From Pseudomonadota bacterium (lineage in GTDB: Bacteria > Pseudomonadota > Alphaproteobacteria > Rhizobiales > Beijerinckiaceae): DNA of 23,203 bases. The stretch is from assembly GCA_023386155.1 (NCBI GenBank), contig JAEWKH010000029.1:1-23203 (forward strand), in the 5' to 3' direction. The notes beneath the pieces are model-generated. The model saw only the letters and a list, made by a program, of their open reading frames with translations, did no database searches and was not told where the DNA came from. Both the position numbers and the translations under genes were made by a program. Shown here in pieces: positions 1 through 7,615 of this stretch (the stretch's first letter is position 1; each line of letters opens with the position of its first letter).

Positions 1-978
1 CGTCTTGCCCGAGCCGGATTCGCCCACCACGCCGACGGTTTCGCCCTTGCGCACGCGCACGGAGACGCCATCGACCGCCTTCACATGGCCGACGGTCCTC
101 TGGAAGAAGCCGCGCTTGATCGGGAACCATACCTTGATCGGCCCGGCCTCGACGATGACCGGAGCGTCCTTCGCGACCGGGTTGGCGCGGCCTTTCGGCT
201 CGGCGGCGAGCAGCCTTTGCGTATAGGGATGCTGCGGATTGCCGAACACCTCCGCGACGGTTCCCTGCTCGACGATCTTGCCCTTCAGCATCACGCAGAC
301 GCGGTCGGCCACTTTTCGCACGATGCCGAGATCGTGCGTGATGAAGAGCATCGACATGTTGAGCCTGCTCTTCAGCTCGGCGAGCAGCTTCAGGATCTGC
401 GCCTGGACCGTCACGTCGAGCGCGGTGGTCGGCTCGTCGGCGATGAAGAGGTCAGGCTCGTTGGCGAGCGCCATGGCGATCATCACGCGCTGGCGCTGCC
501 CGCCGGAGAGCTGGTGCGGATAGGCATCGAGCCGCGATTCCGCGTCGCGGATGCCGACGAGGTCGAGAAGCTCGAGCGTGCGGGCGCGCGCCTGGCGGTC
601 GGAGAGTCCGCGATGCAGCTTGAGGATCTCGCCGACCTGCCGCTCGATGGTGTGGAGCGGGTTGAGCGAGGTCATCGGCTCCTGGAACACCATGGTGATG
701 TCGTCGCCGCGGACCTTGCGCATCTCGTCCTCGTCGGCGGCGATCAGGTCCTTGCCCTTGAACAGGATGCGGCCCGAGGGGTGATGCGCGGACGGATAGG
801 GCAGGAGCTTGAGCGCGGACAAGGCTGTCACGGATTTGCCGGAACCCGACTCGCCCACCAGCGCCACCGTCTCGCCCGGCATGACATCGAAGGATACGTG
901 GTCGACCGCCAGCACGTCGCCTCCGCCCTGGCGGAAGGCGACGGAGAGGTCCTGGACGGAGAGGAGGGGCTCGGTCAT
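1..978 (-). CDS. yejF: Yej-type peptide ABC transporter ATP-binding protein (3' end outside window)
   Basis: Double-domain ATPase that powers oligopeptide import through YejB/YejE at the inner membrane. I translated 326 residues from the ATG at 978 to the window edge. The first nucleotide-binding domain is complete: Walker A GESGSGKS at residues 42-49, Q-loop Q99, signature LSGGQ at 157-161, Walker B ending in ADEP near 180-183, and the switch histidine H215. After a linker (about 255-280) a second domain begins and stops exactly at its own Walker A, GESGSGKT (319-326), so this is the fused two-ATPase YejF architecture and not a single-domain OppD or OppF. Its start overlaps the yejE stop in an ATGA, so the two are translationally coupled. 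The reading frame is intact throughout. The missing part should be the remainder of the second ATPase domain. Confidence 0.93.
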   Translation of the reverse strand, partial: MTEPLLSVQDLSVAFRQGGGDVLAVDHVSFDVMPGETVALVGESGSGKSVTALSALKLLPYPSAHHPSGRILFKGKDLIAADEDEMRKVRGDDITMVFQEPMTSLNPLHTIERQVGEILKLHRGLSDRQARARTLELLDLVGIRDAESRLDAYPHQLSGGQRQRVMIAMALANEPDLFIADEPTTALDVTVQAQILKLLAELKSRLNMSMLFITHDLGIVRKVADRVCVMLKGKIVEQGTVAEVFGNPQHPYTQRLLAAEPKGRANPVAKDAPVIVEAGPIKVWFPIKRGFFQRTVGHVKAVDGVSVRVRKGETVGVVGESGSGKT

Positions 979-2138
979 CTAAACGCCTTCCGCGGATCGA
1001 AGGCGTCGCGCACGGCTTCGCCGATGAAGATGAGAAGGCTGAGCATGATGGCGATCACGAAGAAGCCCGCGAGGCCGAGCCACGGCGCCTGGAGGTTGGC
1101 CTTGCCCTGGGCCAGAAGCTCGCCGAGCGAAGGCGAGCCGGGCGGCAGGCCGAAGCCGAGGAAGTCGAGGGAGGTGAGCGTCGTGATCGAGCCGTTGATG
1201 ATGAAGGGCAGGAAGGTCAGCGTCGCCACCATGGCGTTCGGCAGGAGGTGCTTGAACATGATGGTGCCGTTCGACAGCCCGAGCGCCCGCGCGGCACGCA
1301 CATACTCGAAGTTTCTCGCGCGCAGAAACTCGGCCCGCACCACGCCCACGAGCGACACCCAGGAGAAGAGCAGAAGGATGCCGAGGAGTACGAAGAAGCT
1401 CGGCGTGATCACGGCCGAGATGATGATGAGGAGATAGAGCGAGGGAATCGCGGTCCAGATCTCGATGAAGCGCTGGAACAGGAGATCGGTCCAGCCGCCG
1501 TAATAGCCCTGCACCGCTCCCGCGAGAATGCCCACGATGGACGAGATGCCCGCGAGCGTGAGGCCGAACAGAACCGAGATGCGGAAACCGTAGATGAGGC
1601 GCGCCACCACGTCGCGGCCTTGGTCATCGGTGCCGAGCCAGTTCCACTCGATGTCCTTGCAGCCCGTGCCGCCGGTGCGCTCCGCGATGGGGCGGCATTG
1701 CTCGTCGGTGAGCGTCCAGGTCGGCGGCGCGGGCGCGGGAACGGGAAGGTCGAGATTGTGCGTGTTGTAGGAGAAGCGGATCGGCGGCCAGAGCATCCAG
1801 CCGTTGTCATCGATTTCCTTCGCGATGACAGGATCGCGATAATCGGTCTGCGCCAGGAAGCCGCCGAATTTCTCCTCCGGGTAGTTTACGAAGGCAGGAA
1901 AGAGCAGCTCGCCCTTGTAGGAGGCGAGAATCGGCTTGTCGTTGGCGATCAGCTCCGCGAACAGGCTGAGCACGAACAGGACCGTGAAGATCCAGAACGA
2001 CCAGTAGCCGCGCCGGTTGGCCTTGAAGTTCTGGAGCCGCCGCCGGTTGAGCGGCGAGAGCTTGATGAAACCCTGCCGCGGCAGGGGAGGCGCCACGGGC
2101 GAGGACGCTGGCGAGACGAGGGGAACGTTCTCGTTCAT
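975..2138 (-). CDS. yejE: Yej-type peptide ABC transporter permease (YejE)
   Basis: Inner-membrane permease of 387 residues, of the OppC/DppC class of binding-protein-dependent transport components. The cytosolic N-terminus is Pro-rich (residues 8-20), followed by a first membrane segment near 47-65. A long periplasmic region (about 66-180) containing WNWLGTDDQGRDV is typical of YejE/OppC-type permeases. The remaining membrane helices follow, with the EAA-type cytoplasmic loop that docks onto the ATPase at about 279-301 (YVRAARALGLS...). The C-terminus GEAVRDAFDPR is the usual end of this family. It lies one base after the yejB stop and overlaps yejF by four bases, so yejB-yejE-yejF form a tightly coupled unit. 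The start at 2138 is ATG. Nothing suggests damage. Confidence 0.93.
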   Translation of the reverse strand: MNENVPLVSPASSPVAPPLPRQGFIKLSPLNRRRLQNFKANRRGYWSFWIFTVLFVLSLFAELIANDKPILASYKGELLFPAFVNYPEEKFGGFLAQTDYRDPVIAKEIDDNGWMLWPPIRFSYNTHNLDLPVPAPAPPTWTLTDEQCRPIAERTGGTGCKDIEWNWLGTDDQGRDVVARLIYGFRISVLFGLTLAGISSIVGILAGAVQGYYGGWTDLLFQRFIEIWTAIPSLYLLIIISAVITPSFFVLLGILLLFSWVSLVGVVRAEFLRARNFEYVRAARALGLSNGTIMFKHLLPNAMVATLTFLPFIINGSITTLTSLDFLGFGLPPGSPSLGELLAQGKANLQAPWLGLAGFFVIAIMLSLLIFIGEAVRDAFDPRKAFR

Positions 2139-2139
2139 C

Positions 2140-3246
2140 TCACGCCTCCCTGGTCTCGAAATCGATCCGCGGATCGATCCAGGTATAGGTGAGGTCCGAG
2201 AGCAGGTTCACCGCCAGGCCCACCAGCGAGAAGATGTAGAGGTTGGCGAAGACCACCGGATAGTCCCGGTTGACGATGGACTCGAAGGACAGGAGCCCGA
2301 GCCCGTCGAGGGAGAAGATCGTCTCGATGAGAAGTGCGCCGGCGAAGAAGGCGCCGATGAAGGCGCCCGGGAAGCCGGCGATGACGATCAGCATCGCATT
2401 GCGGAAGACATGGCCGTAGAGCACCTGCCTTTCGGACAGGCCCTTCATGCGTGCGGTGAGCACGTATTGCTTGCGGATCTCGTCGAGGAAGGAGTTCTTC
2501 GTGAGCAGGGTCGAGGTGGCGAAGGCGCCGAGCGACATGGCGGTGATCGGCAGCACAAGATGCCAGAAGTAATCGGCGATCTGCATGTACCACGGCATGA
2601 AGGCCCAGTTCTCGGAGGTGAGCCCGCGCAAGGGGAAGATCTGCCAGAACGATCCGCCCGCAAAGAGCACGATCAGGAGGATGGCGAAGAGAAAGCCCGG
2701 GATCGCATAGCCGATGATGACGATGGCCGAGGTCCAGATGTCGAAGGAGGAGCCGTCCCGCACGGCTTTCCTGATGCCGAGCGGGATCGAGATGGCATAG
2801 GAGATGAGCGTCATCCAGAGGCCGAGGCTGATCGAGACGGGCAGCTTCTCCTTGATGAGCTCCAGCACCGAGATGTCGCGGAAGTAGCTCTTGCCGAAGT
2901 CGAAGCGGGCATAGTCCCAGAGCATCTTCAGGAAGCGCTCGGGGGCAGGCTTGTCGAAGCCGAACTGCGCTTCGAGCTGCTTGATGAATTGCGGATCGAG
3001 CCCTTGGGCGCCGCGATAGCGGGATGAGGAGGCATCGCCCGCCCCGCCGCCGGGGCTTTGCGCGCCGAAATCGCCGCCCCCGCCGGAGATGCGGGAGGAG
3101 GCGCCGGAATCCTGGCCCTGGAGCTGGGCGATGATGCGCTCGACGGGACCGCCGGGTGCGAACTGCACCAGCACGAAGGAGATGAGCATGATCCCGAGGA
3201 TCGTCGGGATCATGAGGAGAATGCGGCGTGCGATATAGGCCAGCAT
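2140..3246 (-). CDS. yejB: Yej-type peptide ABC transporter permease (YejB)
   Basis: Partner permease of 368 residues, of the OppB/DppB class. The N-terminus (MLAYIARRILLMIPTILGIM) is the canonical first helix of this family, followed by FAPGGPVERI at about 29-38. The EAA-type loop facing the ATPase is at about 261-284 (YVLTARMKGLS...FRNA). The C-terminus TWIDPRIDFE is also family-typical. The odd part is a Gly/Ser-rich stretch at about residues 44-80, in the first periplasmic loop, which looks flexible and poorly conserved. The ATG overlaps the stop of the upstream DUF4260 gene by one base (TGATG), implying translational coupling. With YejE it should form the channel for peptides delivered by the YejA proteins. 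Known Yej systems are linked to microcin C uptake and to tolerance of host antimicrobial peptides. Which peptide is used here cannot be read from the sequence. Confidence 0.93.
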   Translation of the reverse strand: MLAYIARRILLMIPTILGIMLISFVLVQFAPGGPVERIIAQLQGQDSGASSRISGGGGDFGAQSPGGGAGDASSSRYRGAQGLDPQFIKQLEAQFGFDKPAPERFLKMLWDYARFDFGKSYFRDISVLELIKEKLPVSISLGLWMTLISYAISIPLGIRKAVRDGSSFDIWTSAIVIIGYAIPGFLFAILLIVLFAGGSFWQIFPLRGLTSENWAFMPWYMQIADYFWHLVLPITAMSLGAFATSTLLTKNSFLDEIRKQYVLTARMKGLSERQVLYGHVFRNAMLIVIAGFPGAFIGAFFAGALLIETIFSLDGLGLLSFESIVNRDYPVVFANLYIFSLVGLAVNLLSDLTYTWIDPRIDFETREA

Positions 3247-3614
3247 CAGGCGCCTGCGGATTTGCGGCCGATGCGGCCGAGATGGGTGTCGTTGAAGCCG
3301 GATGCGTATTTCAAGCCGTAGCCCAGCACCCGGTCGAACCCGATATGGGCCGCCCAGATCGCCGCGAGCCCGAGGAGGAGAACGCTATCCGACAGCCATC
3401 CGAGCCCCGCCAGGAGGGCCGGCCCGAGGGTGGAGTGGAGCGCGTTGTAGATCGCGGCTCCGAGCCTCGGGCCCGCCCCGTAGGCCGCAAAGCTCAGGTC
3501 CGGAAGGAAGAAGAGAGCCGCATAGAGCCACCAGGAGAGGCCCAGATGGGCGAAGGCGAGTGTCGCCAGGACGAAGAGGGCCAAGCCCTCGAAGCGCAGA
3601 ATCAGGCGGGGCAT
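3246..3614 (-). CDS. DUF4260 small integral membrane protein
   Basis: Small hydrophobic protein of 122 residues from the ATG at 3614. That start is preceded by a good Shine-Dalgarno (GGGAGG, five bases upstream), so I prefer it to an upstream in-frame start at 3650 that would run into the preceding gene's stop. I recognise DUF4260 from FFLPDLSFAAYG near residues 36-47, the IYNALHS segment, and the C-terminal block FDRVLGYGLKYASGFNDTHLGRIG. Three to four membrane helices are apparent. The family has no established biochemical function. It sits inside the Yej transporter operon, 39 bp after yejA2 and overlapping yejB by one base (TGATG), so it is very likely co-expressed with the transporter. 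A role as an accessory or resistance component is inference only. Confidence 0.8.
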   Translation of the reverse strand: MPRLILRFEGLALFVLATLAFAHLGLSWWLYAALFFLPDLSFAAYGAGPRLGAAIYNALHSTLGPALLAGLGWLSDSVLLLGLAAIWAAHIGFDRVLGYGLKYASGFNDTHLGRIGRKSAGA

Positions 3615-3653
3615 GTCCGCCTCCCTGCGTGCCGTCAGGATTGTGTCCAAGCC

Positions 3654-5516
3654 TTATCCTCTTCCGATCCGCTTCGCCTTCTCGGCGTCGTACCACCAGG
3701 TTCCCGGCGCGCCGGACGCGAAGCGGGGCTTGGTCTCCGGGCGCGAGAACTGGTCCCAATAGGCCAGCCATTCGCTGGCCCGGTACCACATGGGCACCCA
3801 ATAATGGCCCGATCGGAGGACCCGGTCCAGGGCGCGGCAGGCGATGTTCAGCTCCTGGCGCGATTTGGCGTTGCCGATCCTCTCGATGAGCTCGTCGACG
3901 GCGGGATCGGCGATCCCGGCCAGGTTCTGCGCGCCCGGTGTCCGCGCCGCCTGCGAGCCGTAAACGGTCCGAAGGCTGTCGCCCGGCGTCGTGGAGCCGA
4001 CCAGCGCGCGGCTCGTCATGTCGAAATCGTACTCGTTCAGGCGCTGCTGATACTGGGCCGCATCCACGATGCGTGAGCGCGCATCGATGCCGAGGCGCTT
4101 CAGGTTGTTCTGGAAGGGCTGGGTATGGGGCTGGAGCGAGGGCTGGAAATCCAGGAACTCGATGGTGAAGGCCTGGCCGTTCGGCAGCCTCAGCACGCCG
4201 CCGTCGCGCTTGCAGCCGGCCTGGCGCAGCAGCTCGTCCGCGCGGCGCAAAAGCTGCCGGTCCTGTCCTGAACCGTCGGAGACGGGCGGAAGCACGGGAT
4301 CCCCGAACACCGAGGCGGGAAGCTTGTCGCGGAACGGCTCGAGCAGGGCCAGCTCCTCCGCCGAGGGCTTGCCCACCGCCTTCATGTCGCTGTTCTCGAA
4401 GAACGACGTGGTGCGCTTGTAGAGGCCGAACATGATGTTGGTGTTCGTCCACTCGAAATCGAAGGCAAGCCCGATGGCTTCCCGGATGCGCGGGTCCTTG
4501 AAGGCCTCGCGGCGCGTGTTGAAGTACCAGCCCTGAATGGACGAGGGGGCGTCGTTCGCGATTTCCTCCTTCTTCACCTTGCCGTCGCGCGCGGCCGGGA
4601 AGTCGTAGCCGGTCGACCAGGTGCGGGAGGTGAACTCCTCGTGATAGTTGAGCGTACCGTTCTTGAAGGCTTCGAAGGCCACGGTGCGGTCGCGGAAATA
4701 CTCGTAGCGGATGCGGTCGAAATTGTTCTGCCCCACATTCACCGGCAGGTCCTTGGCCCAGTAATCCGGCACGCGCTCGAACTCGATGAAGCGCCCGACC
4801 TCGAAGCGGCCGACCTTGTAGGGGCCGGAAGCCAGTGGCGCTTCCAGGGTCGAGGCCTGGAAATCCTTGCCCTGCCAGTAGCGTTCCGAAAAAATCGGCA
4901 TTCCGGCGACGACGAGATGGATGTCGCGGCTGCGCTGCGGCGTGAAGCGGACGCGCAGGATGTCGTCGGCCTCCGCCTCGGCGGACTCCATCTGCGTCAG
5001 GAGTTGGGAGAAGACCGGGTGGCCCTTGGTCTTCAGGATGCTCAGGGAGAAAGCCGCGTCCTTCGCGGTCAGCCGCGAGCCGTCGTGGAAGCGCGCTTCC
5101 GGGCGCAGGATGAAACGGTAGCTGAGCCTGTCGTCGGAGATGCGCACGCTCTTCGCAACGAGGCCGTAGAGCGCATCCGGCTCGTCCGCCGAGCCGGCCA
5201 TGAGGCTGTCGAAGGTGCCGGTCATGCCGGCTGCGCCGTCGCCCCTGAGCACGAAGACGTTGAGGGTGTTGAAGGTGTCGAAGTTCTGGTTGCCTGTGAT
5301 CTGCTTGATCTGGATCGCCAGCGTGCCGCCCTTGGGCGCGGCGGGATTCACATAAGCGAAGTGCTTGAAGTCCGGCGCCTGCTTCAGCTCGCCGAAACTG
5401 GAAAGGCCATGCGTTTCCGTTTCGCCCTCCTGGGCCAGGCCGACGCGCGGCAGGAAGGGAAGCGCGGCACTTGCCGCGCCGGTCGCGAGAATGCTGCGGC
5501 GGCTGAACGTTCTCAT
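3654..5516 (-). CDS. yejA: Family 5 peptide-binding protein, YejA paralogue 2 (predicted Tat export)
   Basis: Periplasmic solute-binding protein of 620 residues (SBP_bac_5 family) that should deliver peptides to YejB/YejE. The N-terminus MRTFSRRSILATGAASA carries a twin-arginine motif (S-R-R-S-I-L) and a mildly hydrophobic stretch, with a likely cleavage after GLA near residue 28, so Tat export is predicted. The mature part starts FGELKQAPDFKHFAYVNPAAPKGGT, the usual YejA opening. It shares blocks with the adjacent paralogue, for example NVGQNNFD-IRYEY-RD, TGYDFPA and LPASVF, so the pair looks like a tandem duplication. The ATG overlaps the upstream gene's stop (ATGA), and GGGAG lies seven bases upstream as ribosome binding site. 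The stop is TAA. Confidence 0.92.
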   Translation of the reverse strand: MRTFSRRSILATGAASAALPFLPRVGLAQEGETETHGLSSFGELKQAPDFKHFAYVNPAAPKGGTLAIQIKQITGNQNFDTFNTLNVFVLRGDGAAGMTGTFDSLMAGSADEPDALYGLVAKSVRISDDRLSYRFILRPEARFHDGSRLTAKDAAFSLSILKTKGHPVFSQLLTQMESAEAEADDILRVRFTPQRSRDIHLVVAGMPIFSERYWQGKDFQASTLEAPLASGPYKVGRFEVGRFIEFERVPDYWAKDLPVNVGQNNFDRIRYEYFRDRTVAFEAFKNGTLNYHEEFTSRTWSTGYDFPAARDGKVKKEEIANDAPSSIQGWYFNTRREAFKDPRIREAIGLAFDFEWTNTNIMFGLYKRTTSFFENSDMKAVGKPSAEELALLEPFRDKLPASVFGDPVLPPVSDGSGQDRQLLRRADELLRQAGCKRDGGVLRLPNGQAFTIEFLDFQPSLQPHTQPFQNNLKRLGIDARSRIVDAAQYQQRLNEYDFDMTSRALVGSTTPGDSLRTVYGSQAARTPGAQNLAGIADPAVDELIERIGNAKSRQELNIACRALDRVLRSGHYWVPMWYRASEWLAYWDQFSRPETKPRFASGAPGTWWYDAEKAKRIGRG

Positions 5517-7357
5517 CGCGGGGCTCCCGTCTTGGCGGCCTTGGCTTCGTCATACCACCAGATGGTCGGGAACGCGGCGCCGCCATAGCGCGGCATGGTC
5601 TCCGGATGGCTGTAGCGGTTCCAGCGCGCCGTGCGCTGCTTGAGCGAGGTCCATTGCGGGACCACGTAATCGTGGGCGAGCAGAACGCGGTCGAGCGCCT
5701 TCGTGGCTGCGACCAGCTCGTCGCGGTCACGCGCGAAGATCACCCTGTCGATCAACGCATCGATTCCGGGATCGGCGATGCCGGCGAGATTGCGCGAGCC
5801 CTCGCGCGCCGCGGCCTGGGATCCCCAGAACTCGCGCTGCTCGTTGCCGGGGGAGAGGGATTGCGGCCAGAGACCAGTGGCGATGTCGAAGTCGAAGGCG
5901 CGGGTGCGGTTGGTATACTGGACGTCGTCGACGGTGCGCACCGCCGCGGCGATGCCGAGACGCTCCAGCGAGGCCTTGTAGGGCAGGAACACCCTCTCCT
6001 CGTTCGGGCTGTTGCTGAGGAGCTCGACGCTCAGGACCTCGCCCTTGGCGTTGACGCGGCGGCCGTTCTTCACCTCCCAGCCGGCTTCCTTGAGCAGGCG
6101 GTCGGCCTCGCGCAGGTTGTTGCGGATGGTCTCGGGCGAGTCGTTGACCGGGTTCTTGAAAGGCGTCGTGAAGACGGAGGCCGGGACCTTGTCGCGGACG
6201 CTCTCCAGGATCTCCCGCTCCTGTCCCTCGGGCAGGCCCGATGACGCGAGATCGAGCCCGTAGAAGAAGCTCGAGGGCCGCTCGTAGAGGCCGTAGAAGA
6301 TCGTCTTGTTCAGCTCCTCGAAGGGGAAGGCGAGGTTGAAGGCCCTGCGGACGCGCTGGTCCTTGAACTTGTCGCGCCGCATATTGAGCACGAAGGCCTG
6401 CATCACGCCCGTGGCCCGGAAGGGAAATTCTTCGAGGATGACGCGGCCTTCCTGCCGCGCCGGGAAGTCGTAGCCGGTCGCCCAGTTGCGGGCGCTGTTC
6501 TCGGTGCGGAAGTCGAGGCGGTCGGCCTTGAAGGCCTCGAGCAGGACCGTCGCATCGCGGTAATATTCGTAGCGGATCTCGTCGAAGTTGTTCTGCCCGA
6601 CATTCACGTTGATCTTCTCGCCCCAATAGTCCTTCACGCGCTCGTAGGACGCGTTGCGGCCCGCATCGAAGCTCTTGATGCGGTATGGGCCGGAACCGAG
6701 CGGAGGCTCGAGGGTGGTCTGCGTCACGTCGCGCTTGCGTCCGTCTGGGGCCGTGCCTTCCCACCAGTGCTTCGGCAGGACCATCAGCTGCCCCATGATC
6801 TGCGGCAGCTCGCGGTTTCCTTTCTCGTTGAAGGTGAACTTCACCTCGCGCTCGCCCACCTTCTCGGCCTTGGTGACGTTGGCGTAGTAGAAGGCATAGG
6901 TCGGAGAGTTGGTCTTCAGGGTCTCGAAGGAGAAGATCACGTCGTCCGCCGTCACCGGCTGCCCGTCGTGCCAGCGCGCCTCCGGGCGCAGGCGGAAGCT
7001 GACGGACCCGTAATCCTCCGGATAGGTGAAGGATTCGGCGAGCAGCCCGTAGGACGCGTTCGGCTCGTCGAGGGCGGAGGTGGTCAGGGTTTCGTAGATG
7101 AGGCCCAGCCCCTGCTCGGGCGAGCCCTTCACGCCGGCGACGACGACGTTGAAGCTGTCGAAGGTGCCGAGCGCGCCCAGGCGGACGAGCCCGCCCTTCG
7201 GGGCGTTCGGGTTGACGTAATCGAAATGCGGGAAGCCAGGAGGGTATCGTGGCTCGTCGAGCAGGGCCGAACCATGCCGCCATGGCGCTTCCTGGGCTGC
7301 GAGGGGGGTGAAGGCGAGGAGGGCAGCGAGGAAGCTCGGCAGAAGGGTGCGGATCAC
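5513..7357 (-). CDS. yejA: Family 5 peptide-binding protein, YejA paralogue 1 (predicted Sec export)
   Basis: First gene of the Yej operon, a 614-residue family 5 extracellular solute-binding protein. I choose a GTG start at 7357 because AGGAG lies seven bases upstream. From there the N-terminus MIRTLLPSFLAALLAFTPLAAQEA is a clean Sec signal peptide with likely cleavage after PLAA. Longer in-frame starts exist (ATG at 7399, TTG at 7408), but they have no visible ribosome binding site and would read the Shine-Dalgarno itself as four arginine codons in front of the signal. The mature protein has FPHFDYVNPNAPKGG, TSGPY-like GSGPYRIKSFDAGRNASYERV and NVGQNNFDEIRYEYYRD, matching the YejA family. 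It overlaps yejA2 by four bases. Its ligand is presumably short peptides. Specificity relative to the paralogue is unknown. Confidence 0.9.
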   Translation of the reverse strand: MIRTLLPSFLAALLAFTPLAAQEAPWRHGSALLDEPRYPPGFPHFDYVNPNAPKGGLVRLGALGTFDSFNVVVAGVKGSPEQGLGLIYETLTTSALDEPNASYGLLAESFTYPEDYGSVSFRLRPEARWHDGQPVTADDVIFSFETLKTNSPTYAFYYANVTKAEKVGEREVKFTFNEKGNRELPQIMGQLMVLPKHWWEGTAPDGRKRDVTQTTLEPPLGSGPYRIKSFDAGRNASYERVKDYWGEKINVNVGQNNFDEIRYEYYRDATVLLEAFKADRLDFRTENSARNWATGYDFPARQEGRVILEEFPFRATGVMQAFVLNMRRDKFKDQRVRRAFNLAFPFEELNKTIFYGLYERPSSFFYGLDLASSGLPEGQEREILESVRDKVPASVFTTPFKNPVNDSPETIRNNLREADRLLKEAGWEVKNGRRVNAKGEVLSVELLSNSPNEERVFLPYKASLERLGIAAAVRTVDDVQYTNRTRAFDFDIATGLWPQSLSPGNEQREFWGSQAAAREGSRNLAGIADPGIDALIDRVIFARDRDELVAATKALDRVLLAHDYVVPQWTSLKQRTARWNRYSHPETMPRYGGAAFPTIWWYDEAKAAKTGAPR

Positions 7358-7364
7358 ACGGCGT

Positions 7365-7369
7365 CTCCT
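7365..7369 (-). promoter_or_regulatory. Ribosome binding site that decides the yejA1 start
   Basis: Read on the minus strand this is AGGAG, seven bases before the GTG at 7357. No comparable motif precedes the ATG at 7399 or the TTG at 7408. The site supports the short start and a normal Sec signal peptide for the first binding protein. Confidence 0.7.
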
Positions 7370-7396
7370 GAAGGGGTGAGGCGTCTGTTGTTCAAG

Positions 7397-7440
7397 CATC
7401 GGACCCAAACGTGGAAACCACTTTTGGGATTCATCCGATG
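7397..7440. repeat. Imperfect palindrome in the yej leader
   Basis: A 44-base inverted repeat: outer arms CATCGGA / TCCGATG, middle arms CCCAAA / TTTGGG, inner arms GTGG / CCAC around AAA. It lies in the leader between the cytochrome terminator and yejA1. The outer arms and A/T-rich middle resemble the palindrome at 20787-20825, and palindromic elements of this general look are common between genes in Hyphomicrobiales. It could be a dispersed repeat or a leader hairpin of the yej transcript. It may overlap the operon's transcribed leader, since no clear promoter was found nearer the gene. Confidence 0.6.
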
Positions 7441-7454
7441 CGTCTTCTATCCTG

Positions 7455-7495
7455 GCGCATCGCGCGGCCCGGACCCAGCGGGCCGCGCGATGCGC
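7455..7495. repeat. Perfect 16-bp inverted repeat in the yej leader
   Basis: Arms GCGCATCGCGCGGCCC (7455-7470) and its exact reverse complement (7480-7495) flank a nine-base loop. There is no run of T after either arm, so it is not an ordinary intrinsic terminator. It stands 14 bases from the palindrome at 7397-7440. It may be a mobile-type intergenic repeat, or a hairpin in the yej leader RNA. Confidence 0.65.
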
Positions 7496-7558
7496 TAGCT
7501 TACATTTTGTGCGCGCTGAGGCGAGTGCAAGGGATAACGCCCAAACCCGTGGGAGCCT

Positions 7559-7589
7559 AAAAGAAAAGCCGGGCTTGGGGCCCGGCTTT
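7559..7589 (-). terminator. Intrinsic terminator of the cytochrome c gene
   Basis: A perfect 10-bp GC-rich stem (AAAGCCGGGC at 7565-7574 with its complement at 7580-7589, five-base loop) is followed on the minus strand by TTTTCTTTT. It starts about 26 bases after the TAA of the cytochrome gene, the classic position for a Rho-independent terminator, and it should insulate that gene from the yej operon read in the same direction. Confidence 0.85.
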
Positions 7590-7615
7590 CAGAAATGTGA
7601 TGTCGTCCGAACGGC

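Noticed and set aside
85..1437. Long open frame on the plus strand across yejF and yejE
   Set aside because: It is antisense to clearly conserved ABC transporter domains, has a charged low-complexity composition typical of GC-rich shadow frames, and shows no recognisable domain.
3385..5730. 781-codon open frame on the minus strand overlapping both yejA genes
   Set aside because: It runs in a different frame from the recognisable binding proteins and gives an Arg/Pro/Gly-rich translation without family motifs.
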